From NCBI RefSeq assembly GCF_000380185.1, contig NZ_KB904802.1, positions 95,160 through 159,159 on the forward strand: DNA of 64,000 nucleotides, written 5' to 3'. Below the pieces are notes generated by a model. It was not told the DNA's origin. It saw nothing but the letters and a program-made list of their open reading frames with translations, and ran no database searches. This document shows positions 8,705 through 17,324 of this stretch, piece after piece. The stretch is from Thiofilum flexile DSM 14609 (lineage in GTDB: Bacteria; Pseudomonadota; Gammaproteobacteria; Thiotrichales; Thiotrichaceae). Position 1 is the stretch's first letter. Each line of letters opens with the position of its first letter. The position numbers and the translations under genes are program-made.

Positions 8705-9481
8705 TTACAATGGCGCTAAATATTGCCTAAGTGCCGTATTATCCAAACTATGCCGAGGAGCAGGGAGGCTGTTTATATCAAGTGCCAGAATCGTTTGATA
8801 AGCATCTCTAATAAACGTTAAACATAGTGGATCGATACTGGTTTTTTCAGCCTCCTCTTTAATTGCTTTCTCAGCAATTAAGTGTTGGAAGGTTTGCAAC
8901 ATCACAGCCTTATCCGTCAGTGCAGCGAGTAGCTCAGGAAAGACAATAGTGGGCATCGTATGATGTTGCAGCACCCATAAAGCACTTAAGGTCGCGCGGC
9001 TAATATAAAAAAATCGCTTGAGCTTGATAGTAGGCTCATCGAGTGCCGTAATCATGCCTGTTGCCATCGCACGATAATGGTGAAAGGTCGCTTTAGCGCT
9101 AAAGGTACTCGCTACTAGCTGACGCAATGCCAATACCCGCGCGGTGTCTTCTTGGTAAACCAGTGGGGAAATCAGCCATTCCTGAATCACGCTATTCCCC
9201 TGATTAGCTAGCTGCATTGCCTTACGTACATCCCAGCCACTAATATCCAGCACAGCATTAACAGGTAACTCAATCACATCGCGCTCAGGGGCGAGCTGTA
9301 TATACCACTCTGGCGCATGAGCATAGATAAAACGCACATCATAATCACTATCCGGCGAAGGAAAGCCCCACGCACGGCTACCACTTTCAATCGCGCTAAT
9401 AATCGTTACCCCCTGCTCCTGAGCTAACCTATTGAGCTGAGCAAGCACTTCGGTGTGGATAGAGTCTGCTATCAGTTTCAT
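8705..9481 (-). CDS. RlaP-type nucleotidyltransferase (DNA polymerase beta superfamily)
   Basis: A 258-residue protein with the minimal nucleotidyltransferase motif SGSRAWGFPSPDSDYDVRFIY (the GS helix and the metal-binding DxD). It continues with ISGWDVRKAMQLANQGNSVIQEWLISPLVY, characteristic of the PF10127 family. Members are named RlaP where they sit in RNA-repair operons. This one is paired with a Nudix gene and lies about 26 kb from rtcR in the same window, so an RNA-repair link is possible but not shown. Its start lies 2 bases beyond the Nudix stop, suggesting an operon. Confidence 0.8.
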   Translation of the reverse strand: MKLIADSIHTEVLAQLNRLAQEQGVTIISAIESGSRAWGFPSPDSDYDVRFIYAHAPEWYIQLAPERDVIELPVNAVLDISGWDVRKAMQLANQGNSVIQEWLISPLVYQEDTARVLALRQLVASTFSAKATFHHYRAMATGMITALDEPTIKLKRFFYISRATLSALWVLQHHTMPTIVFPELLAALTDKAVMLQTFQHLIAEKAIKEEAEKTSIDPLCLTFIRDAYQTILALDINSLPAPRHSLDNTALRQYLAPL

Positions 9482-9483
9482 AC

Positions 9484-10116
9484 TTAATGCTCATTACTCA
9501 ATAAGGGGCAATTATCTTTTAGCACTTGAATAAACGATAGCACCATCTTGGCGGTAGCCCCCCACAGCAGCTCATTATCATAGGTATTAAAATAAGCAAC
9601 CGGCACCGTATGACCAGAGGGTAGGGTACGGTGACGGAGTTCATAATGCTCCGGTTGCGCCAGCCATGCCAAGGGTATAGTAAAAGCGCGTGCTACTTCA
9701 TCCGGTGCGAGTACCAGATCATAGGGCCAAGCCGCAACCCCAATCGTGGGTGTAATGCGATAGGCCGATATGCTGTAATGCGAGGGGAGTTGACCTAGGA
9801 TAGATACCTCTTGTGGAGGCAGACCGATTTCTTCATAGGTTTCGCGCAGTGCCGTTGCGGTGATTGAGGTATCACTAGGTTCTTTTTTTCCTCCGGGGAA
9901 GGCCACTTGACCACTGTGATAATCGTGTTCGGAGGCAGTACGGCGAATCATTAAAATATGCCAGGCCTGTTGAGCGCGGACTAAAGGCAGCAATACGCCC
10001 GCTTCACGATGCTGTAAATGTTGCAAATGTTCGGGGGGAAGGTCCGAGGTAATAGTGCCCGCCTTGAGTAAACAACGGGCAATCATATCAGGGCTAAGTT
10101 GATTCCAAACTGACAT
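9484..10116 (-). CDS. CoA pyrophosphatase-type Nudix hydrolase
   Basis: A 210-residue protein. The CoA-specific upstream signature is present as IRRTASEHDYHSGQVAFPGG. The Nudix box runs through GGKKEPSD and ALRETYEEIGL with the catalytic REXXEE core. Enzymes of this type (NudL-like) hydrolyse CoA and CoA derivatives to phosphopantetheine and 3',5'-ADP. It is the upstream partner of the RlaP-type gene. Confidence 0.88.
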   Translation of the reverse strand: MSVWNQLSPDMIARCLLKAGTITSDLPPEHLQHLQHREAGVLLPLVRAQQAWHILMIRRTASEHDYHSGQVAFPGGKKEPSDTSITATALRETYEEIGLPPQEVSILGQLPSHYSISAYRITPTIGVAAWPYDLVLAPDEVARAFTIPLAWLAQPEHYELRHRTLPSGHTVPVAYFNTYDNELLWGATAKMVLSFIQVLKDNCPLLSNEH

Positions 10117-10307
10117 AGGCTCCTCATAGCTAGTGAAAGTATAGTCATACTAGTGCAGTCACCCTCGAATTAGTAGCTCAAGTTTTCTCAAGACTTTTTT
10201 AGGAGGATTAAAACCTGTGCTGCACCCTCATCATGGATAAATAAACCCCATGATTTAAGTATGAAGCTGAATAGAGTCTGTATCGGTTGAAATTTTATTA
10301 TCCCCAC

Positions 10308-11186
10308 CTAATGTGCCGGAGCCTTAGGCAAGTCCCGTAAAATCAGAACACCATAAATCGTGAGAGTACCTAGCACTAATATCCCGCCCAGTAATGTACT
10401 CAGCGAGGGTAATTCCCCTAAAAACAGCCAGACCCAAAAGGAGCCTAAAATCGACTCAATGAGCATAATTAAGGAGGTTTCAGCCGCACTAATATGGCGT
10501 AGAGCCATAGCGAATAAGATAAATGAGATCGGTATGGCAAGCGAGGTGCCCAAAATCCCCAAGAGCTGGATAGTACTTTGTAAGACTAAGCTGCTAGCTA
10601 ACCCGATGGCAATGCAGCCACTGATAATATTACCAAAACCCACTACAATGGTGAGATCAGTTTGTGGGCGACTACGCATATAAACAAATTGAGCTGCTAA
10701 CCCTAGTGCAGAAATAAAAGCCGCTAGCCAACCATCCCAATGCTCAGCACTACTCGGCTGACTGAGTAAAATAGCTAAACCTATCCCACAGACTGCCGTA
10801 GCAATCCAAGTACGTAATAGAACTTGCTCGTGTAAGAACAGAGCAGAGAGTAGGGCACTGATGAGAGGCGCAAAGGCAACTATCACTAATACATCGGTGA
10901 CATTGGCATGGGTAATAGCGTAAATAAAGCCAAAGGCTGAAAAAACCGTGACGAAGATAAGCCCTAGAATCACAGAGCTACCTGCGGCTTTCAGCGCTCG
11001 AATGACCTGTCGTCCCCCTATTGCATAACAATAACCGATTAAGATAAAACCGCTTAAAAAACCACGCCACGCACTAATTTGCCAAGGATCACTGCCCGCT
11101 AGACGAATAAATAGGGTATCGGGCGAGAGGGCTAAAACACCTAATAAGGTTAACCAGTAACCCATTAATGGGGAGGATTTCATCAT
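10308..11186 (-). CDS. DMT superfamily (EamA) transporter
   Basis: A 292-residue hydrophobic protein with about ten predicted membrane helices in two EamA repeats. The first repeat runs from GYWLTLLGVLALSPDTLFIRLAG and the second ends with ETSLIMLIESILGSFWVWLFLGELPS. The family exports amino acids, nucleosides or other metabolites across the inner membrane. The substrate cannot be inferred. The 190-bp gap on its 3' side and the insertion element on its 5' side show no other gene. Confidence 0.85.
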   Translation of the reverse strand: MMKSSPLMGYWLTLLGVLALSPDTLFIRLAGSDPWQISAWRGFLSGFILIGYCYAIGGRQVIRALKAAGSSVILGLIFVTVFSAFGFIYAITHANVTDVLVIVAFAPLISALLSALFLHEQVLLRTWIATAVCGIGLAILLSQPSSAEHWDGWLAAFISALGLAAQFVYMRSRPQTDLTIVVGFGNIISGCIAIGLASSLVLQSTIQLLGILGTSLAIPISFILFAMALRHISAAETSLIMLIESILGSFWVWLFLGELPSLSTLLGGILVLGTLTIYGVLILRDLPKAPAH

Positions 11187-11346
11187 TTGAGCAGGGGGCG
11201 GTAAAAAACTCAGTATTAAACGTTATTACCGAACCAGCCGTAAAGCCCCTTGCTTCAGCTAGGGGATATCAGGCGATCGGCGACAGCCGATGAAAGGTAG
11301 TACTACAGTAAGAGCAGTTAGCACCTTTTGTAGTATAATCAACATC

Positions 11347-12444
11347 ATGAAATCAGCCACCCACCTCAAAACCCTCAAAGTTCGCATCAAGGATAAGCAC
11401 AAACCGATCCTTGAACGCATGGCCTATGAGGTGAATCAGGTGTGGAATGCTGCCAATGAAGAAACCGCCTATTATTCACATTTTTTCATTCCGGAGTTTG
11501 GTTTTCACTCACTTTATCTCAGTGCGTATGATCTACAAAGCCAACTCAAAGGCATGAAAGCCGAACGAGGCTTTATGATTCACTCCTCGACGATTCAAGA
11601 AACCATTGCGGTTCACGAAAAAGCCCGTAAGCAATTCAAGAAAAGCAAACTGCGTTGGAGAGTCTCGAGTGGTTCTAAACGCTCCTTAGGTTGGATACCC
11701 TTTAAAAAAGGTGCTGCGGTTTGGAAGAGTGGGCAAGTACGCTATGCGGGTCATTTCTTCAAGGTATGGGATAGTTATAACCTAGCTCAATACGAGTTTC
11801 GTTCAGGCTCTTTCTCCCAAGAGGCACGAGGCCGCTGGTATTTCAATATTGTCGTGGAGATGCCTTGCATTGAATCGACTGCTACGGGCGAAGTCGGCAT
11901 CGATCTAGGTCTAAAAGACACCGCTACCTGTAGCAATGGGGATAAGCTAGAGCGCGGTGATTTCTATCGAGAGCTAGAACCTAAACTAGGCAAAGCTCAA
12001 CGCGCTAAGCAAAAGAAACGAGTAAAAGCGCTTCACGCCCAGATTAAAAATAGGCGCTTAGAGGCTATCCATCAATTTTCAAACAAGGTCGTGAAAGCAA
12101 ACGGCTTAATCATCATTGGCAATGTGAGTAGTTCCGGCCTCGCTAAAACTAACATGGCAAAGAGTGTTTTAGATGCGGGTTGGTTTATGCTCAAGACACA
12201 ACTGAAATATAAAGCGAGTGCGCGGTCAGGTGTGTTTATCGAGGTCAATGAACAGTACACTACCCAGACTTGTTCGTGTTGCGGCTGTATCAGCCCTAAT
12301 AGTCCGAAAGGTAGAGCGGGTTTGCGAATAAGAGAATGGTCTTGCTCCGAGTGTGGAGCTGTGCATGATAGAGATGTCAATGCGGCTAAGAACATTCTTG
12401 CGCTCGGACATGAGCGTCTAGCTGTAGGAATCCCCGTCCTTTAG
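11347..12444 (+). CDS. tnpB: TnpB, RNA-guided nuclease-type IS605 OrfB
   Basis: I start at ATG 11347 (MKSATHLKTLKVRIKDKH), just after a TATAAT at 11334-11339; the frame is open upstream without family sequence. The 365-residue protein has RuvC-I GIDLGLKDTATC, a zinc ribbon (CSCCGC followed by CSECG) and RuvC-III HDRDVNAAKNILA. The expected RuvC-II glutamate position reads GLIIIGNVSSSGLAKT, with Gly where canonical TnpB has Glu; a glutamate in FIEVNEQYTTQTC may substitute. TnpB uses a guide RNA read from the element's right end to cut DNA. Confidence 0.85.
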   Translation: MKSATHLKTLKVRIKDKHKPILERMAYEVNQVWNAANEETAYYSHFFIPEFGFHSLYLSAYDLQSQLKGMKAERGFMIHSSTIQETIAVHEKARKQFKKSKLRWRVSSGSKRSLGWIPFKKGAAVWKSGQVRYAGHFFKVWDSYNLAQYEFRSGSFSQEARGRWYFNIVVEMPCIESTATGEVGIDLGLKDTATCSNGDKLERGDFYRELEPKLGKAQRAKQKKRVKALHAQIKNRRLEAIHQFSNKVVKANGLIIIGNVSSSGLAKTNMAKSVLDAGWFMLKTQLKYKASARSGVFIEVNEQYTTQTCSCCGCISPNSPKGRAGLRIREWSCSECGAVHDRDVNAAKNILALGHERLAVGIPVL

Positions 12445-12462
12445 GTCGGGGAGGATGTCAAT
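12330..12462 (+). ncRNA. Probable TnpB guide (omega) RNA region
   Basis: In IS605-type elements the guide RNA scaffold covers the 3' end of tnpB and the right-end hairpin, and the guide is the flanking DNA. Here the hairpin 12432-12451 spans the tnpB stop codon and is followed by GAGGATGTCA. The guide would then read into about 12463 onward. The 5' limit is a guess; no promoter or processing site is visible. Confidence 0.4.
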
Positions 12463-12623
12463 AAATAGAGTGCAATTTAAGTAAGTAGCTCAGCGGCGGG
12501 GCTTTGTCTACTTTTCATGCTAGGGAGCGTTTGTAATGCCTAAAGCACTCAAGTACGATAAGAACCCTTATTCATCAGCTAACTTACTCATCCAGACAAT
12601 CAGCTAGAAAAAAGGAGTCCATT

Positions 12624-13718
12624 ATGGAACGTCGTTCCTTCTTAAAACAAACTGCTGCCGGTGCTGCTGCTTTAGCCGCTGCCCCTACTGCCTTACTAGC
12701 CGCTGAAGTTGCTGCTCTGCCGGAACTCAATTGGCGTCTGACCTCCAGTTTTCCTAAGTCACTTGATACCATTTATGGTGCAGCCGATGTTTTTGCTGAA
12801 ACCTTATCCAACATTACTGGCGGCAAATTTAAAGTGCGGGTATTTGCGGCAGGTGAAATCGTTCCGGGCTTACAAGTACTCGATGCGGTACAAAATGGTA
12901 CGGTCGAGGCTGGGCATACGGCCTCTTATTATTACTTTGGTAAAGATCCCTCTTTTGCCTTCGATTGTGCGGTTCCCTTTGGCCTCACTTCACGTCAGCA
13001 AACTGCATGGATGATGTATGGCAATGGTATGAAACTCATGCGGGAGTTGTTTGCTGATTACAATGTTGTGAATTTCATGGGCGGGAATACTGGCGTGCAA
13101 ATGGGCGGCTGGTTCCGTAAAGAGATTAATACCGTTAAAGATTTGGAAGGTCTGAAGTTCCGGGTCGGGGGCTTTGCTGGACGTGTGATGAGTAAATTAG
13201 GGGTTATTCCGCAACAAATCCCTGGGGGCGAAATTTATCCCGCGTTAGAAAAAGGTACGATTGATGCAGCCGAATGGGTGGGCCCTTATGACGATGAAAA
13301 GTTAGGTTTTGGCAAGATTGTTAAAAATTACTACACGCCCGGTTGGTGGGAAGGCGGGCCTCAACTGTCCTTCTATGTCAATAAAGCGCAGTGGGAAAAG
13401 TTACCTGAGCAATATCAAGCTGCTTGGGAAGCGGCTACCCATGTTGCACACACCGATATGCAGGCTAAATACGATGCACGTAATCCACAAGCCTTAGCGA
13501 ATTTATTAAGTGGCGATGTGAAATTGCGTCCGTTCAGTGATGAAATTTTAGATGCTTGCTTTAAAGCAGCCGCTGAAACGTATGAGGAAGAATCTGCTAA
13601 AAATCCTAAGTTTAAAAAGATTTATGATGATTGGAAGGTATTCCGTAATAATCAAGCGCAGTGGTTTAATGTAGCCGAGCAGTCCTTTGCTCGTGCGAGT
13701 TTTAATAAGAAACTCTAA
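12624..13718 (+). CDS. takP: TRAP transporter substrate-binding protein, TakP-like (2-oxo acids)
   Basis: A 364-residue periplasmic binding protein with a Tat-style leader (ERRSFLKQTAAG, Ala-rich cleavage region). The mature sequence closely follows Rhodobacter TakP as I recall it: WRLTSSFPKSLDTIYGAADV, GNTGVQMGGWFRKEI, LKFRVGGFAGRVMSKLGV, GGEIYPALEKGTIDAAEWVGPYDDEKLGF and YYTPGWWEGG. TakP binds pyruvate and other 2-oxo acids with sodium. An AAAAGGAG ribosome site precedes the ATG. It heads a three-gene TRAP operon with a stem-loop after its stop. Confidence 0.88.
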   Translation: MERRSFLKQTAAGAAALAAAPTALLAAEVAALPELNWRLTSSFPKSLDTIYGAADVFAETLSNITGGKFKVRVFAAGEIVPGLQVLDAVQNGTVEAGHTASYYYFGKDPSFAFDCAVPFGLTSRQQTAWMMYGNGMKLMRELFADYNVVNFMGGNTGVQMGGWFRKEINTVKDLEGLKFRVGGFAGRVMSKLGVIPQQIPGGEIYPALEKGTIDAAEWVGPYDDEKLGFGKIVKNYYTPGWWEGGPQLSFYVNKAQWEKLPEQYQAAWEAATHVAHTDMQAKYDARNPQALANLLSGDVKLRPFSDEILDACFKAAAETYEEESAKNPKFKKIYDDWKVFRNNQAQWFNVAEQSFARASFNKKL

Positions 13719-13736
13719 CCGTTACGCCTACCCAAT

Positions 13737-13767
13737 ATCACTACACACTAAGCGAGAGTGTAGTGAT
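13737..13767 (+). promoter_or_regulatory. Intercistronic stem-loop after takP
   Basis: A perfect 10-bp stem ATCACTACAC / GTGTAGTGAT with an 11-base loop is followed by a partial repeat of its arm (TGTAGTGA) but no T tract. Such hairpins between a binding-protein gene and its permease genes commonly stabilise the upstream message, which would favour excess TakP over the membrane subunits. Confidence 0.55.
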
Positions 13768-13817
13768 TGATGTAGTGACCAACCCCCTACTTTATTACCG
13801 CTACAGGAGGATAAGTC

Positions 13818-14360
13818 GTGTCAGTCTTGATGCAATTTTCTCGTGCTGTGGATGCTTTAAATGGTGTCTTCGGGCGTATTGCTAATATATTGATTTTGCT
13901 AGCATGTTTAGTGAGTGCTACCAATGCCTTAATGCGTTATGGCTTTGATATTAGTAATAACTGGCCGCTGGAATTACAGTGGTATTTATTTGGCTCGGCT
14001 GTCATGTTGGGGGCGGCCTATACCTTACGTGAAAACGGTCATGTACGGGTCGACTTAATTTATGGTCATGTGTCGGATCGTGCCCGCTTGTGGATTGATG
14101 TGTTTGGTTTCATTTGCTTTTTATTACCCGCCTGTATTCTCATTACTTGGTTGTCGTGGAAGAGCTTATTCCTGCCCTCGTGGGAAATCATGGAGCAATC
14201 GAGTAACTCCGGCGGTTTACCCCGTTATCCGATTAAGCTCATGGTGCCATTAGGTTTCTTCCTCTTGACCTTACAAGGGCTATCGGAGCTGATTAAGCGT
14301 ATTGCTGCTTTACAAGGCACTATCCAACTCGACACTAAATATGAAAAGGTGGAACAATGA
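13818..14360 (+). CDS. takQ: TRAP transporter small permease (DctQ/TakQ)
   Basis: GTG start at 13818 with AGGAGG at 13805-13810. The 180-residue protein has four predicted membrane helices, with RYGFDISNNWPLELQWYLFGSAVMLGAAYTLRENGHVRVDLIYG and a C-terminal SNSGGLPRYPIKLMVPLGF, both typical of DctQ. It forms the membrane complex with the large subunit, whose start codon overlaps its stop (ATGA), so translation is coupled. Confidence 0.88.
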   Translation: MSVLMQFSRAVDALNGVFGRIANILILLACLVSATNALMRYGFDISNNWPLELQWYLFGSAVMLGAAYTLRENGHVRVDLIYGHVSDRARLWIDVFGFICFLLPACILITWLSWKSLFLPSWEIMEQSSNSGGLPRYPIKLMVPLGFFLLTLQGLSELIKRIAALQGTIQLDTKYEKVEQ

Positions 14361-16285
14361 GTTTAGAAATCATGCCACCCTTAATGTTTGGTGGCTTAAT
14401 CTTATTTATGTTAGTGGGCTTTCCGGTCGCCTTTTCTTTGATGGCGGTGGGTTTGTTTTTTGGCTTTTTAAGTATTGAGCTAGGCTTTATTAGTCTGCCT
14501 TATTTACAAGCCATTGCAGCGCGTATTTTCGGTAGTGTGGTTGCCAATGAACTATTGCTCGCCATACCCTTTTTCACCTTTATGGGCGCGGTGCTGCAAA
14601 AAAGCGGCCTAGCCGAGGATATGCTGGACTCCATGGGGCAGCTTTTTGGGCGCATGAAAGGGGGCTTAGGCTATTCCGTTATTTTAGTTGGCTTTGTGTT
14701 AGGCGCAGTCACTGGAACAGTCGCCGCGCAAGTCATTGCCATGGCGATGATCGCTCTGCCGGTCATGATGCGCTATCGCTATAATATGCGCTATGCCACG
14801 GGGGTATTAGCGGCCTCAGGTACGATTACGCAAATTGTGCCGCCTTCCCTAGTATTAATCATTATGGCGGATCAATTGAAAACGCCGACCGCGAGTGCGG
14901 ACGTGGGGAGTATGTATTTAGGTGCATGGATTCCAGCGATTACACAATCAGCCTTGTTCATGCTTTATACCTTTATCTTAACGCGCATTAAACCCGACTG
15001 GTTGCCGGGCATTCCACCAGAGGAGATTAAACTCAAAGGCTGGGCATTATGGAAACGTTGTTTAGAGGGTATTGTGCCAACGGCTGTCCTTATTTTCCTT
15101 GTATTAGGCACCATTATGCTCGGAGTTGCTACCCCTACAGAGTCCGGTGCAATGGGGGCGGTCGGTGCGGTCGTGCTATCTGTATTACGCCATAGTGCGT
15201 TTTCGGGTAGGGATAGGGCGATATTACGTACCGGTTTAGCGGCGGCTGGTGTAGCGATTATGGTGGCGATTATATTCCCTCATGATAAGGGTAGTGCGGG
15301 AGCACTGATGATGAAGGTCGCTGTCGCCGTGCTCTATATCGCTTTAGTATGGATGCTCATTCGGGCGGTACAACTCACCGATTTACGTAGCCATATTACC
15401 GAGTCTTATAAAACAACCATGCGTATCACCTCCATGGTGGTATTTATCCTGATTGGTTCTACTTGTTTCTCTGTCGTCTTCCAAGGTGTCGATGGGGGTA
15501 AATGGGTTGAGCATCTATTTTCGAGTTTACCCGGTGGTTGGGTAGGTTTTCTCGTAATAGTAAATTTATCCGTCTTTTTCTTAGCCTTCTTTTTGGATTT
15601 CTTTGAAATTGCCTTCATTTTAGTACCCCTATTGGCTCCGGTAGCTCAGAAGCTATTAACCCCAGTTCTGTTAGCCGAATTTGGCGGTAATGAACAAGCC
15701 GCCGCTGTCGGGGCTTTAGTCTGGTTTGGTATGATGCTGAGTGTGAATATTCAAACCTCCTTTATGCATCCCCCCTTTGGCTTTGCCTTGTTCTATTTGC
15801 GCGGCGTGGCTCCTAAAGAAGTGAAGAGTAGTGATATTTATTGGGGAGCGATTCCTTGGGTTTGTATTCAACTGGTGATGGTCGTGGTGGTGATGAGCTT
15901 CCCCAAAATGACGACGATGTTATTAGATCGGGGGCATGCACCGTTACCTACTGGCGGCGAGTTAAATTTCATGATGGAGTCATCCAAGCCTAGTACGCCT
16001 AGCAGTGGTTCTAGTAATAATGAAATGGGCTTTAGTTTCGAGGGTGGTAATGGTAATACCACTAAACCTCCAGCAGAATCCAAGCCTGCACCGGCCTCGA
16101 ATGAAATGAACTTTCAATTAGATGGAGCTAAACCTGCAGAGAGTACTCCCCCACCAGCACCGGCTGCTAATGAAATGAATTTTCAACTCGATACGAGTAA
16201 ACCTGCCGAGGATAATACTAAACCAGCTACTCCACCGGCGAGTAATGAGTTCAATTTCCAATTAGATAAACCGGCGGGGCAATAA
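14357..16285 (+). CDS. takM: TRAP transporter large permease (DctM/TakM) with repetitive C-terminal tail
   Basis: A 642-residue polytopic protein. The membrane core (about 1-520) contains GLAEDMLDSMGQLFGRMKGGLGYSVILVG, TGTVAAQVIAMAMIALPVMMRYRYN and NIQTSFMHPPFGFALFYLRGVAP, as in sodium-coupled DctM subunits. The core is longer than the usual 425-450 residues, as in TakM-type permeases. Residues about 530-642 form a hydrophilic Pro/Ser/Asn-rich tail with four degenerate copies of a NEMNFQLDxxKPAE-like unit. I know of no such tail in DctM; its role is unknown. Confidence 0.87.
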   Translation: MSLEIMPPLMFGGLILFMLVGFPVAFSLMAVGLFFGFLSIELGFISLPYLQAIAARIFGSVVANELLLAIPFFTFMGAVLQKSGLAEDMLDSMGQLFGRMKGGLGYSVILVGFVLGAVTGTVAAQVIAMAMIALPVMMRYRYNMRYATGVLAASGTITQIVPPSLVLIIMADQLKTPTASADVGSMYLGAWIPAITQSALFMLYTFILTRIKPDWLPGIPPEEIKLKGWALWKRCLEGIVPTAVLIFLVLGTIMLGVATPTESGAMGAVGAVVLSVLRHSAFSGRDRAILRTGLAAAGVAIMVAIIFPHDKGSAGALMMKVAVAVLYIALVWMLIRAVQLTDLRSHITESYKTTMRITSMVVFILIGSTCFSVVFQGVDGGKWVEHLFSSLPGGWVGFLVIVNLSVFFLAFFLDFFEIAFILVPLLAPVAQKLLTPVLLAEFGGNEQAAAVGALVWFGMMLSVNIQTSFMHPPFGFALFYLRGVAPKEVKSSDIYWGAIPWVCIQLVMVVVVMSFPKMTTMLLDRGHAPLPTGGELNFMMESSKPSTPSSGSSNNEMGFSFEGGNGNTTKPPAESKPAPASNEMNFQLDGAKPAESTPPPAPAANEMNFQLDTSKPAEDNTKPATPPASNEFNFQLDKPAGQ

Positions 16286-16299
16286 GGGTTAATAGCCTG
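16286..16299. other. Short spacer before the structured repeat
   Basis: Fourteen bases between the takM stop and the outer arm of the structured repeat. No separate takM terminator is visible, so the repeat itself may serve as the transcript end. Confidence 0.4.
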
Positions 16300-16466
16300 A
16301 AAAAGTAGGTGAGTCTTTCTTCCGCAGTCGCTGTGAAAAAATCGTCAGGAGCGATTTTTCACGCCAGCTTGAGAGGCGCATGGACGCGCCGAATAATACA
16401 TCCCTGTACGCTACAAGGCGGCATCCTTGCCGCCAAGACTGCTCCAGAAAGACCCATCTACTTTTT
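16300..16466. repeat. Structured dispersed repeat, copy A (MITE-like)
   Basis: The outer arms 16300-16320 and 16446-16466 are inverted repeats matching at 19 of 21 positions (AAAAAGTAGGTGAGTCTTTCT type). Inside are further stems: GTGAAAAAATCG / CGATTTTTCAC (16333-16362), GGCGC / GCGCC (16375-16390) and GGCGGCA / TGCCGCC (16417-16434). A diverged second copy lies at 51600-51754 in another intergenic gap. It carries no reading frame of its own. A non-autonomous mobile or REP-like element is the likely nature. Confidence 0.7.
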
Positions 16467-16541
16467 ATGAGCGCTAAAGTGGATTTTCCCTCCTTTAGCG
16501 TTAACATGCTAACCTTAGTTAATCTTTGATTGAGGTTAGCC

Positions 16542-17285
16542 ATGTCATATACCAATCCCACGATTGAACTATTACTGAAACATCGCTCTATTCGTCGTTA
16601 TACGGCTGAACCGATTGCAACAGAGTTATTAGAGTTATTAATTCGTTGTGGTCAGGCTGCACCTAGCTCTAGTTTTGTCCAAGCTTATTCGATTATTCGA
16701 GTGCTTGATCCACAAAAACGCGCCATAATCGCCGAGGCCGCCGGTGATCAGGTATGGATTAAACAAGCAGCAGCGTTTTTAGTCCTATGTGCAGATTTAA
16801 CACGGGTCAATTACTGCGGAGAGCTGCATCAAGAGGCTTGGCAGGGCTATACCGAGCATAGTTTAGTTGCCACGATTGATGTGGCTTTACTCGCCCAAAA
16901 TATGCTAACCGCAGCGGAATCTGTAGGCTTAGGTGGAGTCTGTATTGGGGGGATTAGAAATAATATTGCCTTGGTGAGCGAGGTGTTGGATTTACCGGCT
17001 CTAGTTTACCCTGTTTTTGGTCTATGTTTAGGTTGGCCTGATCAAGATCCAGCGGTAAAGCCGCGTTTGCCAGTGAGTGCAATTTTGCATGATGATCAAT
17101 ATGATACAAGCCGCTTGCCGAGTGTTATTCAAGCGTATGATCAGACCATGCAGGACTACTATGCCGCTCGTGCCGGTAATCAGCGCACTAGTAACTGGTC
17201 TACTCAAACTTACCAAGCGATTTATGGTAAATGTCGTGAGCATATGCAAGCGTTTTTACAAGCACGCGGATTTTTTCAACGCTAG
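16542..17285 (+). CDS. NfsA-type NADPH-dependent nitroreductase
   Basis: Start at ATG 16542 with GAGG 6 bases upstream; an upstream in-frame TTG is less likely. The roughly 247-residue flavoprotein has the FMN-binding HRSIRRYTAEPI and QAAPSSSFVQAYSIIRV segments, VGLGGVCIGGIRNN, and VYPVFGLCLGWPDQDPAVKPRLP, matching NfsA-type oxygen-insensitive nitroreductases and related flavin reductases. It acts in the cytoplasm on nitroaromatics, quinones or chromate. A TraB/GumN gene follows 39 bases later. Confidence 0.85.
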   Translation: MSYTNPTIELLLKHRSIRRYTAEPIATELLELLIRCGQAAPSSSFVQAYSIIRVLDPQKRAIIAEAAGDQVWIKQAAAFLVLCADLTRVNYCGELHQEAWQGYTEHSLVATIDVALLAQNMLTAAESVGLGGVCIGGIRNNIALVSEVLDLPALVYPVFGLCLGWPDQDPAVKPRLPVSAILHDDQYDTSRLPSVIQAYDQTMQDYYAARAGNQRTSNWSTQTYQAIYGKCREHMQAFLQARGFFQR

Positions 17286-17324
17286 CTGAATCCTAAAGTA
17301 CGGTTTAATATGAGGAATAACATT

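Larger units (their letters stand above)
11230..12462 (+). mobile_element. IS200/IS605-family element carrying tnpB only
   Basis: The left end has the subterminal hairpin CCCCTTGC-TTCA-GCTAGGGG (11246-11265) plus a second ATCGGC/GCCGAT stem (11276-11291). The right end has CCCCGTCC-TTTA-GGTCGGGG (12432-12451) followed by GAGGATGTCA. Each stem carries a single mismatch, as is usual for the imperfect IS605-type ends. A TTAC tetranucleotide at 11226-11229 could be the target site 5' of the left end. No tnpA Y1 transposase is present, so mobility would need help in trans. Ends are approximate to a few bases. Confidence 0.75.

Noticed and set aside
12536..12607. Possible 23-residue leader peptide (MPKALKYDKNPYSSANLLIQ and three more) upstream of takP, with GGGAG in front
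   Set aside because: Very short, no repeated codon or hairpin that would suggest attenuation, and no known leader for TakP operons. Could be tested by ribosome profiling.
16289..16561. Minus-strand 90-codon frame across the structured repeat
   Set aside because: It lies over the hairpin-rich repeat, has no ribosome site or recognisable domain, and overlaps the nfsA start. It is explained by the repeat.
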